DNA of 64,000 nt from Cyprinodon diabolis (lineage: Eukaryota; Chordata; Actinopteri; Cyprinodontiformes; Cyprinodontidae): contig CM060076.1 in the NCBI GenBank assembly GCA_030533445.1, positions 29,052,103 to 29,116,102 of the forward strand. The letters run 5' to 3'. The notes beneath the pieces were generated by a model, which worked only from the letters and a program-made list of their open reading frames with translations, ran no database searches and was not told the origin of the DNA. A program made the position numbers and the translations under genes. The stretch's first letter is position 1. Each line of letters begins with the position of its first letter. Shown piece after piece: positions 1 to 10,855 of this stretch.

Positions 1-1574
1 ATTTTTCTTTTTATAATTATTGTAGTTCTGTGCAATGTACTATTACCATGTGTATCTACAAAGCCCCTCAACATACTGCATCTCCCAATAACAATATAGC
101 TGTTAATTGTCATTAAAAAAAACTTCCTTTAACAAGTGTAAAAGTTTGCTGTCACATTTTAGCCAAGAAGATCAACGTTTGATTGACAGTGAAATATTTC
201 TCTAGATGGAATTTGGATTGTTTATTTGGACAGTTTAGGATTTATGTTGCACTTGAATACTTTTGCTCCGTAGTACAGTGTGTGTTTGTTTCTTAGTTGG
301 CACCCCATCAGTAAATGCTGATACCAAATTTCTGTTTCTGTAGTTTACTGTTAATGGTAGACATGTGCTTTCTGGCTTTTACTGAAACATCCTAATCTAT
401 AATCTATTTGTCTTTGCGAGGGACTTTTGGCCAATTCTGTTCAAACTTGGAGAGAGTGGAACCCTAGCAAGATGAAGGTCCTAAACACTCACCCTTTCGA
501 AAGACTCAACCTAAACCCTGGAAAATGTTTAAGTCCATTCTGTGGCTGAAATAAAAACAGAAAAACATTTGACCTTCCACTGGTAATTTCATATACATGT
601 CAGTATAGAAAGAGACTTGAAATCGTTATGAATTACCTGCCTCTATCTTTGAGATCCTTCCATTTTGCTGACCTCTTCTTCTTCCATTCTTCCAATGTTT
701 CTGCTCTCCTCATGGTTCATGAGCCCTCCTTATGGCTGGGGTCACCTGTGATGATCTAATGTCAAATCTTCCAGGATTATCTGTAATCCCACAGCAGTAA
801 AATCTGTTTGCTGACAGCTGTGTTCCTACTAACAGTGTTGTTGCTTCCTGTACAAACTCTGCCCTACATACCGGAAAAAGCCTGACTTCTTTCTGAGAAA
901 AAGGAGAAAAAAAAATTAATTTTCTGCATCAGTGGATTCCAATTTAATGCTGTTTTTCTCTCTTTCTACTGTGGTGTTTTGTTGTATTTGACTTGCATGT
1001 GATGGTGATTTCTTTCCTGAATTATTATCAGGTTGGTGTAAATTAATTGGAAGTAAACAGCAATATTCTCTCAAAGTCATGAATCTCCCATGGGCTCTCA
1101 CTTTCAATTCTCTAGCTCTCTTTTTTTCGTTTTCTGTTTAGGCTTTGCAATGAATGGCTCACCAATAATTTAGCCATCACTTTTCGCTTTTCATTCACTC
1201 AGTAGATGTTCAATCGAACAGAAATGCACTTCTGCATTTGTTTACAATCTCCTTTTCAATCTTGAATAAATTGAAGCTGGAATAGAAAATCATTGAGACA
1301 AACAAATCCTTGAAGATATTAGTTTTATCGATCCAGCTGCCCTCGCATCTACAACATGCAATAATACCAGAGCGGGAGTCCATGATATCACAGTTTGCAA
1401 ATGGAGTTCAATTCACTTATTGAGAAAGATTAGATTTTCATTCATGACCACACTAAAGGATTATCAAAGGACAATACTGGAACATAAGCTTGAGACTGAC
1501 AATATTCTCTTCGCTTGCTGTGCATCTTTCAACCTTTTTAAGTTTCTCTTTTGTTTTTTCTCTTCCATCCTCAG
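1..1574 (+). other. neurexin intron, 3' end; nothing else recognised
   Basis: AT-rich sequence upstream of the first visible exon. It ends in a pyrimidine-rich acceptor tract (1533-1574). Open frames are short and have no family resemblance. The 1300-1480 part is less simple in sequence and could be conserved non-coding DNA, which cannot be judged from one genome. Confidence 0.6.
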
Positions 1575-2013
1575 GTAGTGTACAAGAACAACGATATCCG
1601 TCTGGAGCTCTCCCGCCTGGCCCGCATTGTTGACCCTAAGATGAAACTCCAGGGCGATGTGGTTTTCAAGTGTGAAAATGTTCCCACACTAGACCCCATC
1701 AATTTCGAGACCCCTGACTCCTTTCTCGCCCTGCCGAAGTGGAACACCAAACGCGTCGGCTCCATCTCCTTTGACTTCCGCACTTCAGAGCCCAACGGAT
1801 TAATACTCTTCACCCATGGCAAACCTCAGAACCGACGTGATGTGAAGGGGCAGAAGAACAACAAGGTGGACTTCTTTGCCGTGGAGCTGCTGGATGGAGG
1901 GCTGTACCTGCTTCTTGACATGGGCTCTGGAACAATCAAAGTTAAGGCCACCCAGGCTAAAGTCAATGATGGGGTGTGGCACCACGTAGACATCCAAAGG
2001 GATGGTCGCTCTG
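1575..2013 (+). CDS. nrxn3: neurexin exon: LNS2-LNS3 linker and first part of LNS3
   Basis: The reading frame opens at GTA GTG TAC directly after a polypyrimidine tract and CAG (1572-1574) and ends one base into a glycine codon before GTAAGG (2014). It encodes 146 residues: the linker ([17 protein letters not shown]), the start of LNS3 ([20 protein letters not shown]) and beta-strands such as [31 protein letters not shown] and [14 protein letters not shown]. Alpha-neurexins carry exactly this order. The choice of neurexin 3 over 1 and 2 rests on recalled residues ([29 protein letters not shown]). LNS3 is an extracellular laminin/neurexin/SHBG-type beta-sandwich of a presynaptic adhesion receptor. 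The entry phase is 0 and the exit phase is 1; the next exon completes GGC (Gly). Past the donor the frame runs on for 14 intronic codons to a stop at 2055. Confidence 0.93.
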
Positions 2014-2145
2014 GTAAGGATGGAGAAATCAAGGGAGTGGCAGGGAGAGTGAAATAAGAAAATTTTCTTTTTTAAGGTGAACTAATGCCGAGTTCGGACA
2101 AAGCTTGAATCGGTTAAACGTTACGCTAGCATGGTTTTTTACCTA

Positions 2146-2346
2146 CTATTGGTGATCTACGTCACTACTGCTAGGACTGAAGGAGGGAATCAAGCAAATC
2201 AAAATGGCAGTGCCTGTAACATTCAAGAAGTTATGTTTGGTTATAATTGAGATATTTCGTTGTTTGCCGAGAGTCAGTCGAAGAAGTGCAATAAGAGCCT
2301 CAGTCTCCTCGTCATCCCAGGCTGTACCACCCTCTTTTGAAGCCAT
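2146..2346 (-). pseudogene. possible transposon-derived Myb/SANT-like fragment
   Basis: A 66-codon frame starts MASKEGGTAWDDEETEAL and continues IALLRLTLGKQ. The W-(D/S)-x-E-E-T-x-A-L pattern is what a Myb/SANT-like DNA-binding domain looks like in the accessory protein of Harbinger transposons and related host proteins. Only the first helix is convincing; the rest of the frame is unrelated and ends early. Faintly similar ends at about 2090 and 3255 (GCCGAG and CTCGGC) could be the limits of a decayed element around the MITE 2500-3096, but no target duplication was found. Confidence 0.3.
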
Positions 2347-2394
2347 TCTATAAAATATAGTGTTGAGAGGATTTTGATTGTTGTTTACAGCTCT

Positions 2395-2456
2395 GATTCT
2401 GTTTTATGGCGGTTGGCCAAAAACTTACTGATGTGCATTACCGCCAATTACTGGGA
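2395..2456 (-). repeat. short LINE 3' tail copy
   Basis: The stretch ATGGCGGTTGGCCAAAAACT followed by GTGCATTACCGCCA recurs at 47719-47760 (ATGGCGGTTGGCAAACAACT, GTGCATTACCGCCA). At 47.7 kb it is joined to a LINE reverse-transcriptase C-terminus on the minus strand, so this is probably the 3' end of the same LINE family, strongly 5'-truncated. Confidence 0.55.
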
Positions 2457-2494
2457 GCTGACTGTAAGGAGATGATGCGTTCTGCTCAAGCACT

Positions 2495-3101
2495 CTTTGG
2501 CTACGTTCACACTGCAGCCTAAAGTGACCCAAGTCCGATTTTTTTGCCCATATGCGACCTGGATCTGATCTTTTCATGGTAGTCTGAACAACACAGATCC
2601 GATTTTTTCCAATCCGAAGCAGGCCACTTGGCTATGTGGTCCTGAATCCGATACAAACCTGATCATTTCAAATGCCACCTGTGTCTGAACGGCCAGGTCG
2701 GATTCATTCGACCTGAACGTCATTAATACCTGTCAAAGGTCACTATTCTGCGTCTTGCTACGCAGAAGCGGCAAGAAAAACAACAACCATGGCAGATGAT
2801 GATGTGGAGAGCAGTGTTTATGTTTAACCATATGAAAAGTTTGAGTTTTTATGGTTGGAAAAGACTGCTAGATGCGCGTCTGCACTATATTCCATGTTTA
2901 CTTCCATAAACACAGAGCCGGCATGTGACGTCATTGCGTCCTCTACTGTGCATGCGGCACACTTGCATTGTATGACTGCAGTTCACACAGGAGTTCACAT
3001 ACAAGTTGCATATATTTGGAAATATGAACGGCAACACAAATCGGATTTCACAAAAAAATCGGAATTGAGCATCAAGCCCTGCAGTGTGAACGTAGCCTTT
3101 G
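2495..3101. mobile_element. MITE, 597 bp, 18-bp inverted repeats, CTTTG target duplication
   Basis: The element runs 2500-3096. Both ends read GCTACGTTCACACTGCAG towards the inside, a perfect 18-bp inverted repeat, and both are flanked by CTTTG (2495-2499 and 3097-3101). Inside are several copies of a motif related to ATCCGATTTTT in both orientations, and a short frame beginning MADDDVES near 2790 that may be a relic of a coding exon. It has no transposase. Non-autonomous DNA transposons look like this; the superfamily is not assigned. Confidence 0.8.
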
Positions 3102-5129
3102 TTATCAGACAACCAAGCCAAAACTCAACTGTGCTGAGCCTTACTGTTGAAGTAGTACTAGATTTAGCATGGTCTGGTTTTGCCTTGCACGGTCCAGTTC
3201 CATTTACGCTCAACAGTTATCTCGGTTACTGTAATAGGACCGCTCTCGGCACAGTTTCTAAAAGTTAGTGTAAATGGGGCTTAAGTCTGGCCACTATTTG
3301 TAAAAGTTTTCAACTCTAATTAGCTACGATTCTAAGAGAGGCACAGAAAGCCTGTGTTCTCCACTTTTCTGTTTCTCTTTTTGTTTTGCTCCCCAGAGCA
3401 ATTTTTCTGCTTTTCTCATGATGCTGGAAAATGCACAATGATCACAAATTATCTTAAGGGGCAGAATGATCCCAGTGTTTTTGTTCTTTGGGAGAATGCT
3501 TAGCAAACCCATACCCTTGAATGAGAGCAATCCCACTTATAGAATGTATGAGAATTTTTTTTTTTTTTTGGTACGATACAGGGCACAATCGATGGTCACA
3601 TTTTCCTCTCACATTTTCTGAATATCACAAACATTGAAAGCTCTGAAGTTAATCTCTTAATATTAGGGTTGTTCTTTTTTATTTTTTTACCCACTTTGTT
3701 CTCACAAAGCAACATCTAGCTTTCCACTCACATTATGTGCCCTGCTAGAAACGCAATTCTTTGTTCTCAACAGAAACAGGTGCCTGTGCTTATTTCCATC
3801 TCACTTTAAAGCCTTTTTATGGCTTACATAATGGGTTCATACTCTTAGCAGAACCTCTCCTAAATGTGACTCCATTGTAATGGATTGCAAATATGGTTGC
3901 ATGCTTCTGTTTAAAATGTTGATAAGATGATTTGATAATGATTTTAAGAACACCCCATTTTATAACAGATTAATACTGATAAAATCTTTTTTAGAGAGGC
4001 CTGTTGTTATGATGATTTTTATACTGACACTAAGTTGGGTCACAATTAACTATCTGTGAAAACACCCTGAACAAAGTTCTTAAAGTACTGTGGGATTAAT
4101 CAATAATAATATGATTCACTTTGTTCAACCATCTCTACCCCTACCGTCTGACATCTAACCAACAAACAATAATCTCTCAGACATAATAATGGCAAAATGT
4201 CCAACCACTAGTAAATACATTTGAGATATTCTTTTGCACAGAGGCCAGGAAAGTTATTTAACCTATATGTAGTTTCTCAGATTTCAAAACATGGCTGAAT
4301 ACACATAAAATGTTGAAGAAGATTACATTGGTAAAAGGGCTTAGAAACTTATTTTGCCTTAAGCTCTGGTCTCTATACAATCTCTGCATTAGGTGAGATC
4401 CTCCAGAGAACGCGCTTGTTTTAGTTGCCGTGTTATATATCAGGTTGGAGCAGCCAATTTAGCCGTGTGTCAGAGCTAGCTGCTTTGATTAATCACCGGA
4501 ACAGCCCCAGAGTGCGATAGTGGAGCAGAAAGTTGGATTTCTTTGCAGGGAAAAAGAGGAATGAGACAGATAAATGGATACCAGACTGAAAGATGGTTAA
4601 GAACAGGCATAATCACACTTGTGGCATGAGTGAAATGTTAATAAGGAGTCTGGGTGAATTAAATTTTACGTCCACAAAGAGCCAGGATTTCTGCTGGGCT
4701 GCAAGATTAAAATAACATAATATTTAGGAACTCATATTTCACAGTTTTTATGTGAGCATAAGCTGAGCCATGAGGGAAAAGGGATCCTTTTTACCTTCTA
4801 TACAATATGTTTTTGACCTTAGCGGAGGCTGAAGAAGATATCAAATATATAGGATATTATGTGATACGAGTAGAGTCAGCCTTCTGAATAATACATCGGT
4901 GTCTTTAAGAAAACTGCTAAAATATTTAAGGTAGCAATTAGATTTGAAAATTCACTGTAAAATTATTGATATTGTAAGCCACTACAGAACAATGAAAATG
5001 CATTTGTCAATTAACAGATTTTTTCTGGTTCTACTTATTTGTCATACTTGAGTTCTTGGGTTTATAAAGCAAATTTTAACACCAGATAAAATAATCTCAT
5101 TAAATAGATGTAACTGTTTTCAAATTATG

Positions 5130-5133
<4 letters not shown>
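3102..5133 (+). other. neurexin intron sequence; nothing recognised
   Basis: AT-rich intron with homopolymer runs (for example T at 3557-3570) and no coding or repeat signature that could be named. Confidence 0.55.
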
Positions 5134-5202
<69 letters not shown>

Positions 5203-5206
5203 GTCA

Positions 5207-5279
<73 letters not shown>
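5134..5279. repeat. two (AT)n tracts with a duplicated spacer
   Basis: Two pure AT dinucleotide tracts (5134-5199 and 5210-5279) are each followed by TTCAAGTCAAT. The unit of tract plus spacer has therefore been duplicated in tandem. Confidence 0.95.
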
Positions 5280-5282
<3 letters not shown>

Positions 5283-5633
5283 GTCAATGAATAAGTACAC
5301 CAATTGTTAAATCATACATTCACTCTGAATACCCATATTTTATAAAAGCTGATTATCTACTGTTAAAGCTGGGATTTTACTACCCAGAACCCAATTAAAT
5401 TTACTTCCAAAAAGTTGAACCAAAAAGTCAATTAGATATGATCTGTATGACGAAATGAAGTGGGGTAAAAAAAACAAAAATCATACATTATACTTCTTTT
5501 TAAAAAGAATTCAAGAGGGAAAAAATAAACATATCATCAGTCAGACTTGGTGTTGGTAGTGTGATGGCCAGGGCCTGCATTGGATTCTTTGGGTCCAGAA
5601 AACTTGCTGTTACTGTTGGAATCGCTAATTTAG

Positions 5634-5863
5634 CACACCTACGGAAACCGCGGCAGACGAAACCAGACGAAAGTGCACATTCAGCTCGGCAAAGAACTCA
5701 TGCTCTTCCTCAACACTGAAGTCCTCAGACATTTTTCTTTCGTTGTTTCTTTCTTTGCACAGGTAAACAGCACATTTCTTCTACGCTTGCATTATCAAGA
5801 GCAGACGCTGAATGCACACTTTCATCTGGCTTGCTCTGCCGCGGTTTCCGTAGGCTTGTGAAC
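5634..5863. repeat. imperfect inverted repeat, arms about 52 bp
   Basis: The left arm (5634-5687) contains CCTACGGAAACCGCGGCAGA and AAAGTGCACATTCAGC; the right arm (5808-5863) is its reverse complement with several mismatches (TCTGCCGCGGTTTCCGTAGG). About 120 bp separate them. The arms are much more GC-rich than the surroundings. Most likely a small DNA-transposon derivative; no target duplication was identified. Confidence 0.65.
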
Positions 5864-5879
5864 TCGCAGGCGCGCGCTT

Positions 5880-6209
5880 TTAGGAAATCCTATACACTAC
5901 TGTTTATGCTCTAAAAACATTCTAAATGACTTTGTTTCGAGTAAATTATGGACGCTACCCACTCAGGACACTTGGAATACATTGGACGAGCAGTATGGAG
6001 GAATATTGACACGTTTTTTGTGGACTTTTATGGACCTTTCTGCCTCGGGCACCATAGACCTCCATTATTTGAATGTCAGCAGACAGCAAGAAGTCTCCCA
6101 GATCTCCAGATGCATTTGAGATATCAAAAAAGTACTCCAGAGTGTTGTTCAGCATGGGGGTGAGTAGAAAATGAAGGCTAATCATGTTTTGGGTGTACTA
6201 TTCCTTTAA
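5880..6209. repeat. probable interspersed DNA-transposon fragment
   Basis: The right end GGGTGTACTATTCCTTTAA resembles the terminal motif of abundant fish DNA elements (TTAAAGG-ATAGT-CACCC inwards). The left limit is not clear, and the body has no coding capacity beyond short frames. Confidence 0.35.
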
Positions 6210-7124
6210 GGCCAGACATACTTGGGTTGTTAAATTGAATCTGACTCGCACAAATTCAATTACTAAATGTCTCAAAAAACACTGAACTAAAAGACAGAAT
6301 AAAAACAAACAAACAAAAAAAAACAACGTATTACTTATAACAGTTACAAATGCCTAAGGCATTTCTCCCTGCCAACTGTTTCACAACTTAGTACTTTTTA
6401 GATATTTGGGCATTTGATTTGAAAAGCCTTTTCACCCAAAATACTGAACTCAGAATCATTAAAAACTGTATTATTAAATCCTATTATTAATATCACCTCT
6501 ATCTTTACCGGATAAGATTAGAAACGTGTCAGTTTGACCTAAACCCAAAAACAAAACATTATTTAGTTACCAAACACTTTTCACGCAACTGCACATACTA
6601 TTTAGTTTCTTTTTTATCATACTGTTCTTTCACAGATAATAAAGATAAAATATAAATATATAAATATAAAACCTATCCCAAACAAGTCTACAATGATGCT
6701 AGAAAACATAGTTTTGCTCCTGCAAAGTTTTTTCGGAAACATTCTTAAGGACATACCAAAGAAAGCTCCTGCTTCGTTGGGACTTGGCTCGATGGCGTCA
6801 CAAACATGGAGCTGAATTGTTCTAAAATCTGTGCCGTCTCACACAGTTTCAAAAAATTTTCTCCAGTCCCACAGATACAACTAAATATCTTTTGAAGGAG
6901 GAATTTAATTAGTCAGATGCAATTAAAGGAAAGGAAACAGACACAACTGGACATGTTTAAATTAACTCTGGCTCATGTGAAATCACCAGAGGCATCGTAG
7001 CAACAGCTGTTGGTTTAGGAATCACATTACTATGGCAGGCAACACTTGACTTAAGAAGAAATCCATCAAAAGTGGGTAAATGTTCCATTCCTGAACCTAA
7101 TAATTACTTCTCTTTCCTTCTCAG
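6210..7124 (+). other. neurexin intron sequence; nothing recognised
   Basis: AT-rich intron leading into the LNS3/EGF-B exon acceptor. No repeat or RNA signature was seen. Confidence 0.55.
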
Positions 7125-7508
7125 GCATCATCTCTGTAAACAGCCGCAGGACTCCTTTCACAGCCAGTGGTGAAAACGAGATCTTGGACTTGGAAGGGGA
7201 TCTGTATTTGGGAGGTCTGCCTGACAGCCGGGTGGGTTTGGTGCTTCCAACAGAGCTCTGGACCGCCATGCTGGACTATGGTTATGTAGGCTGCATCCGG
7301 GACCTGTTTATTGATGGACGGAGCAAGGACATCCGGCAGATAGCTCAGTCACAGAACGCAACGGGCATCAAGTCATCGTGCAGCAAGATGATAGGGAAGC
7401 AGTGCGACAGCAGCCCCTGCAAGAACAGTGGGGTGTGTAAGGAGGGATGGAACCGGTTCATCTGTGACTGCACTGGAACAGGCTTCTGGGACAGTACCTG
7501 TGAGAGAG
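7125..7508 (+). CDS. nrxn3: neurexin exon: end of LNS3 and EGF-B
   Basis: The acceptor is TCTCAG at 7119-7124 and the donor GTCAGT starts at 7509. The first two bases complete the Gly codon left open by exon 1575-2013; the last base starts a Glu codon finished by exon 43560-43763. The exon encodes the second half of LNS3 ([55 protein letters not shown]) and then a complete EGF-like module with six cysteines between CDSSPC and DSTCER. The sequon QNATG lies just before EGF-B. The match to neurexin 3 is close ([25 protein letters not shown]). EGF-B separates the second and third LNS pairs in alpha-neurexins. An intron of about 36 kb follows. Confidence 0.94.
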
Positions 7509-8137
7509 GTCAGTTTTCTTTAAGTCTTCTTTTTAATCTCAGTGTTGTTGTTTTTTATAGAGATTTATAGAGGCAAAACATTTGAAGGATGATAAAACAC
7601 GTTTGAAGCGGTTTGGTGTTTTTGTTGGACTTGAATCAGGATTTATGGTTATTTCTTTTTCCACTTCTGGCTTTTGTAAATCTTTTAGCTACTGATGGTA
7701 GCCAAACCATCACACACAGCATTTAAAATATGATCTTTTAAACTTTCAACAATGAATGATCACTTGTATAAAGATCATAGGTAATGCCACACTGAGCTCG
7801 TAAGAGAGAAGGTTTTTTCTTTTTTATTATTATTCTCAAAAAAAGCACTTCATGTTGGCAATTAGCGCATTTAAAATATCATGCTTTGTAAAGAAAAAAT
7901 GAAATAGGTGTTGAATACTTCATGAAAAGAAATTCAAAAAGAGCAAGCTGGAAGAAATCAGAAACAGTAGTTGCTAAAAATGAATCAGGTCATGTTTTCC
8001 TGCCCCTCAGGGTGAGAAAAATGGGTGTTTGCAGATTTGCTGCTGTACAGGTCTTTATCAGGCTGGATGCTGCCAGCAAATTCAGTTTTGCTGTTTGTAT
8101 TTTACATAAGATTTGTTATGGGCCATTCACTTCCTCA

Positions 8138-8168
<31 letters not shown>

Positions 8169-9590
8169 ATCCATCTAATGCTAATATGGCCAAAGTTTAA
8201 AAATATAATTCTAAATGGCCTATTGCAAAAGGTGCAACAAAATTATTATTATTGGTGCTATTTTAAGATAGCAGAAATCATCCTTTGTCTGTGACCAGTT
8301 CAGACTGGCTTGTCTCTTCTGTTTCTTTAAAATCGAGGCACAGAGAGAGTTATCTACTTTCGATAAGATGTTACTGCTCCCAAGCTCTTTACCAAAGCAG
8401 CACTTAAAAAGGTCTGACCTTTTCCTATAAGAGTCTCCTTTCATTTTTTTTTTTTTTTTTTAGAAAAAAAATGCTCCATGTACTGTACAGAATGGAAATA
8501 TATTCTCATTGGGTAATTTATCTCAGACACCTTTGTAGATTAGACACATCACTAATTCCTGAAAAATCCAGTTCTTAAATGCCAAATGAGGTCAAAGTTC
8601 TGCCCTTGATATGTCTCAAGAAAAAGTAGTGACACCACAAGAAAACTCTCATAATGACTTTTTTTCTCTTGTTTTTAAAAGAAAAAGTTGTTACAGCAAC
8701 TTTCCTGACATTCCTTTAAACATCACTGTTATCTCCTGAGGTCAAATCACTTCAATTCATTGTTTTCTGCTGCCCAAGGTACCGTGTACACAGTGTGAAT
8801 AAGTTTAGAAATTTAATTTTGCTTCCCAGAACTTACTGATCAAGCAATAAGAGAAACAAATAAACTGTTTGGTTTTACTTTTTTTCATTTAGATTTGTAG
8901 AGCACAAATATACGTGTCAAAATACGTGCATCATTGTTCAGTTAGTTGGACGAGCGCTTTGCAGCAAGAAGGCCTTTTTGCATAACATTTGGTGTTCTTG
9001 TTGTACATTAATTGGTTATTGTCAGGTACTCTGACTTCCTCAAACAGTCTAAAAATACTAATGTTAGGTGGATTTCTGTCTCTAAATTGCCCTTATTTGT
9101 TGGTGTGTTCACAATATAGTTTGTCCTGTTTATCTTTGTGATGGGTTGGCAACCTCTCCAGGATTAAAATGGCAGCTCTTTCCCACCTTTTGCCCAAAGA
9201 CTGTTGGCGATAATTAACATTCCCCCCAGTGACATTACAAACAGCTGTTTTTTACAGTTTTTTTTATTTTTTGACTTAATAATTGCTGTGACAGACTGGC
9301 AACTTTTCCAGGGTGTACCCTGCCTCTCGCCCCATAGACTGCCAGACATAGGTACCAGCCCCACAGCGACCCTGTCAAGGATGGATATTGTATTCATAGC
9401 CACTTTAAAATCATAGAAAGTTTATTTTATTTATTTATAAGTTTATTTTTTGTACTTATCTGGGACTCAAGAGAGCTTTAAATTTAGGTAGAATATGTTT
9501 GGTTGTTCATAAATTGTGGACTGATAAAATTCAATAATTTACATGTAAAATTATATTAAGGTTCAGATGAAATTTAAATATTAGACATAA
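7509..9590 (+). other. start of the 36-kb neurexin intron; homopolymers only
   Basis: AT-rich. Runs of T lie at 8139-8164 and 8445-8461. Short frames through the T runs are artefacts of phenylalanine codons. Confidence 0.55.
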
Positions 9591-9783
9591 GGAGTGGCGT
9601 CTTAGTGGTTAGGGCACTGCGCTTGGAATCCAGAGGTTCTGAGTTGAGCCCCACTCCCTTGGACTGCCATTCTGGGTCCCTAAGAAAAAAAGACCCTTAA
9701 CCCCACACTGCTCCCTGGGCACCGCACAACGGCAGCCCACTGCTCCACAAGAGGATGGGTTAAATGCAGAGAGTTCATTTTTA
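9591..9783 (+). repeat. tRNA-derived SINE, copy 1
   Basis: The head has a pol III A-box-like TAGTGGTTAGGGC and a degenerate B-box around GGTTCTGAGTTGAGCC. The body GACCCTTAACCCCACACTGC and GGATGGGTTAAATGCAGAG is a common fish SINE theme. It is directly followed by a second, diverged copy. Confidence 0.75.
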
Positions 9784-9990
9784 AGGGAAGTGGTGGCCTA
9801 GTGGTTAGGACATAGTACCTGGAATCCAGAGGTTTGGGTTCAAGCCCCATTCCCACAGACTGCCTCTCTGGGTCTTTGAGTAAGACCCTTAACCCCATAA
9901 GTTCCCCACAAGTGCGCATCCCCAAGGGGATGCATTAAATCCAGAGGTAAATTTCTCTAAAGTGAGATCAATAAAGTTAAAAAAAAATAA
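9784..9990 (+). repeat. tRNA-derived SINE, copy 2
   Basis: A-box-like CCTAGTGGTTAGGAC and B-box-like GGTTTGGGTTCAAGCC, then the same body (AAGACCCTTAACCCCATAAG) and an A-rich tail. It is head-to-tail with copy 1 in the same orientation. A third relative is at 41281-41465. Confidence 0.75.
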
Positions 9991-10472
9991 ATAGACAAAG
10001 TGCTTTAAAGAATCGCCATGCTGTCATGATTTTAAGGTGTTTGGCCCACATGCAGATGGTGGAAAACAGACGCAGTTTAAGATGCTTATTAGACTACACA
10101 AAAATAATATCAGTTCAGAACAGGGGCCACAGACAAGGTTTGGAACTTCAGTGCTCGGAGTTGTCCAACTCGGTAGTACCGAAGGGAACACCAGAGCAGA
10201 ATCTGAGCAGCAGGGATTCAGAAACCAGTCCTCAGAGCACGGAGACAGGCGGGTGAGCAATCCAGAGCTGAACAAACTGAAGGAGACAGGTTAGACTCAG
10301 GAATCCAAAACATCACGTTCCAGAGATCTGTGGACTGGACAGAGACCTAGGTGTACCACAACGGTTTAACACTCTGGCATCCTTCAGCTGACTGAACGCT
10401 CAATGAGCCACAGGTGCGGGGCCACGCCCACCTGTCAGCAACAACCACCTGTTGAAGAGAGTAAGCAGAGCA
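9991..10472. other. left flank of the DIRS element; origin unknown
   Basis: Moderately GC-rich sequence whose style resembles transposon UTRs more than the intron. It stops at the DIRS end near 10473; 16409-16440 (ACCGAACTCTGACACATGC) may be the other side of the same interrupted repeat. Not proven. Confidence 0.35.
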
Positions 10473-10760
10473 TAGAACGAAAGTAACTACCATAACTACG
10501 GTTCTATGAATCCCGGATGACCGCCAGAGGCGGTGCTTCAAGCACTGAATGATCATTCTTGCGCATGCGCAGGTCGAGTACTAATGACAACAAAGTCAGC
10601 TGTGACCTGCCGGGGACCCACGTGACTCTATATAGTCACGTGGCACCCGGCAATCAATCCCTCAATCTTCTCGCGAAAGCAGAGATTCCGAGGGACCAAG
10701 CACTCTGGCGGTCATCCGGGATTCATAGAACCGTAGTTACGGTAGTAACTTTCGTTCTAT
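10473..10760. repeat. DIRS downstream terminus with nested inverted repeats
   Basis: Arm 10473-10527 (from AGAACGAAAGTAACTACC) is the reverse complement of 10704-10760, with a one-base bulge and minor differences. Between them lies most of the terminal repeat 10519-10675 that also ends the element at 16231-16408 in inverted form. It contains a hairpin CACGTGACTCTATATAGTCACGTG at 10619-10642, i.e. two CACGTG boxes around CTATATAG. The GACCGCCAGAGGCGGTGCTT motif, itself partly palindromic, occurs again at 10772-10791. Confidence 0.85.
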
Positions 10761-10855
10761 TTCATCCCTACTGACCGCCAGAGGCGGTGCTTCAAGCACT
10801 GGATGACTCATATCAACAAGGTCACGAGGAATCAGCAACATTCAAGGAACAACGA

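Noticed and set aside
2014..2057. Read-through end of the first exon as a terminal exon
   Set aside because: A strong GTAAGG donor at 2014 and phase-matched continuation at 7125 show that the frame past 2013 is intron.
9591..9680. Genuine tRNA gene
   Set aside because: Box-like elements are present, but no cloverleaf stems; the sequence continues into a SINE body.
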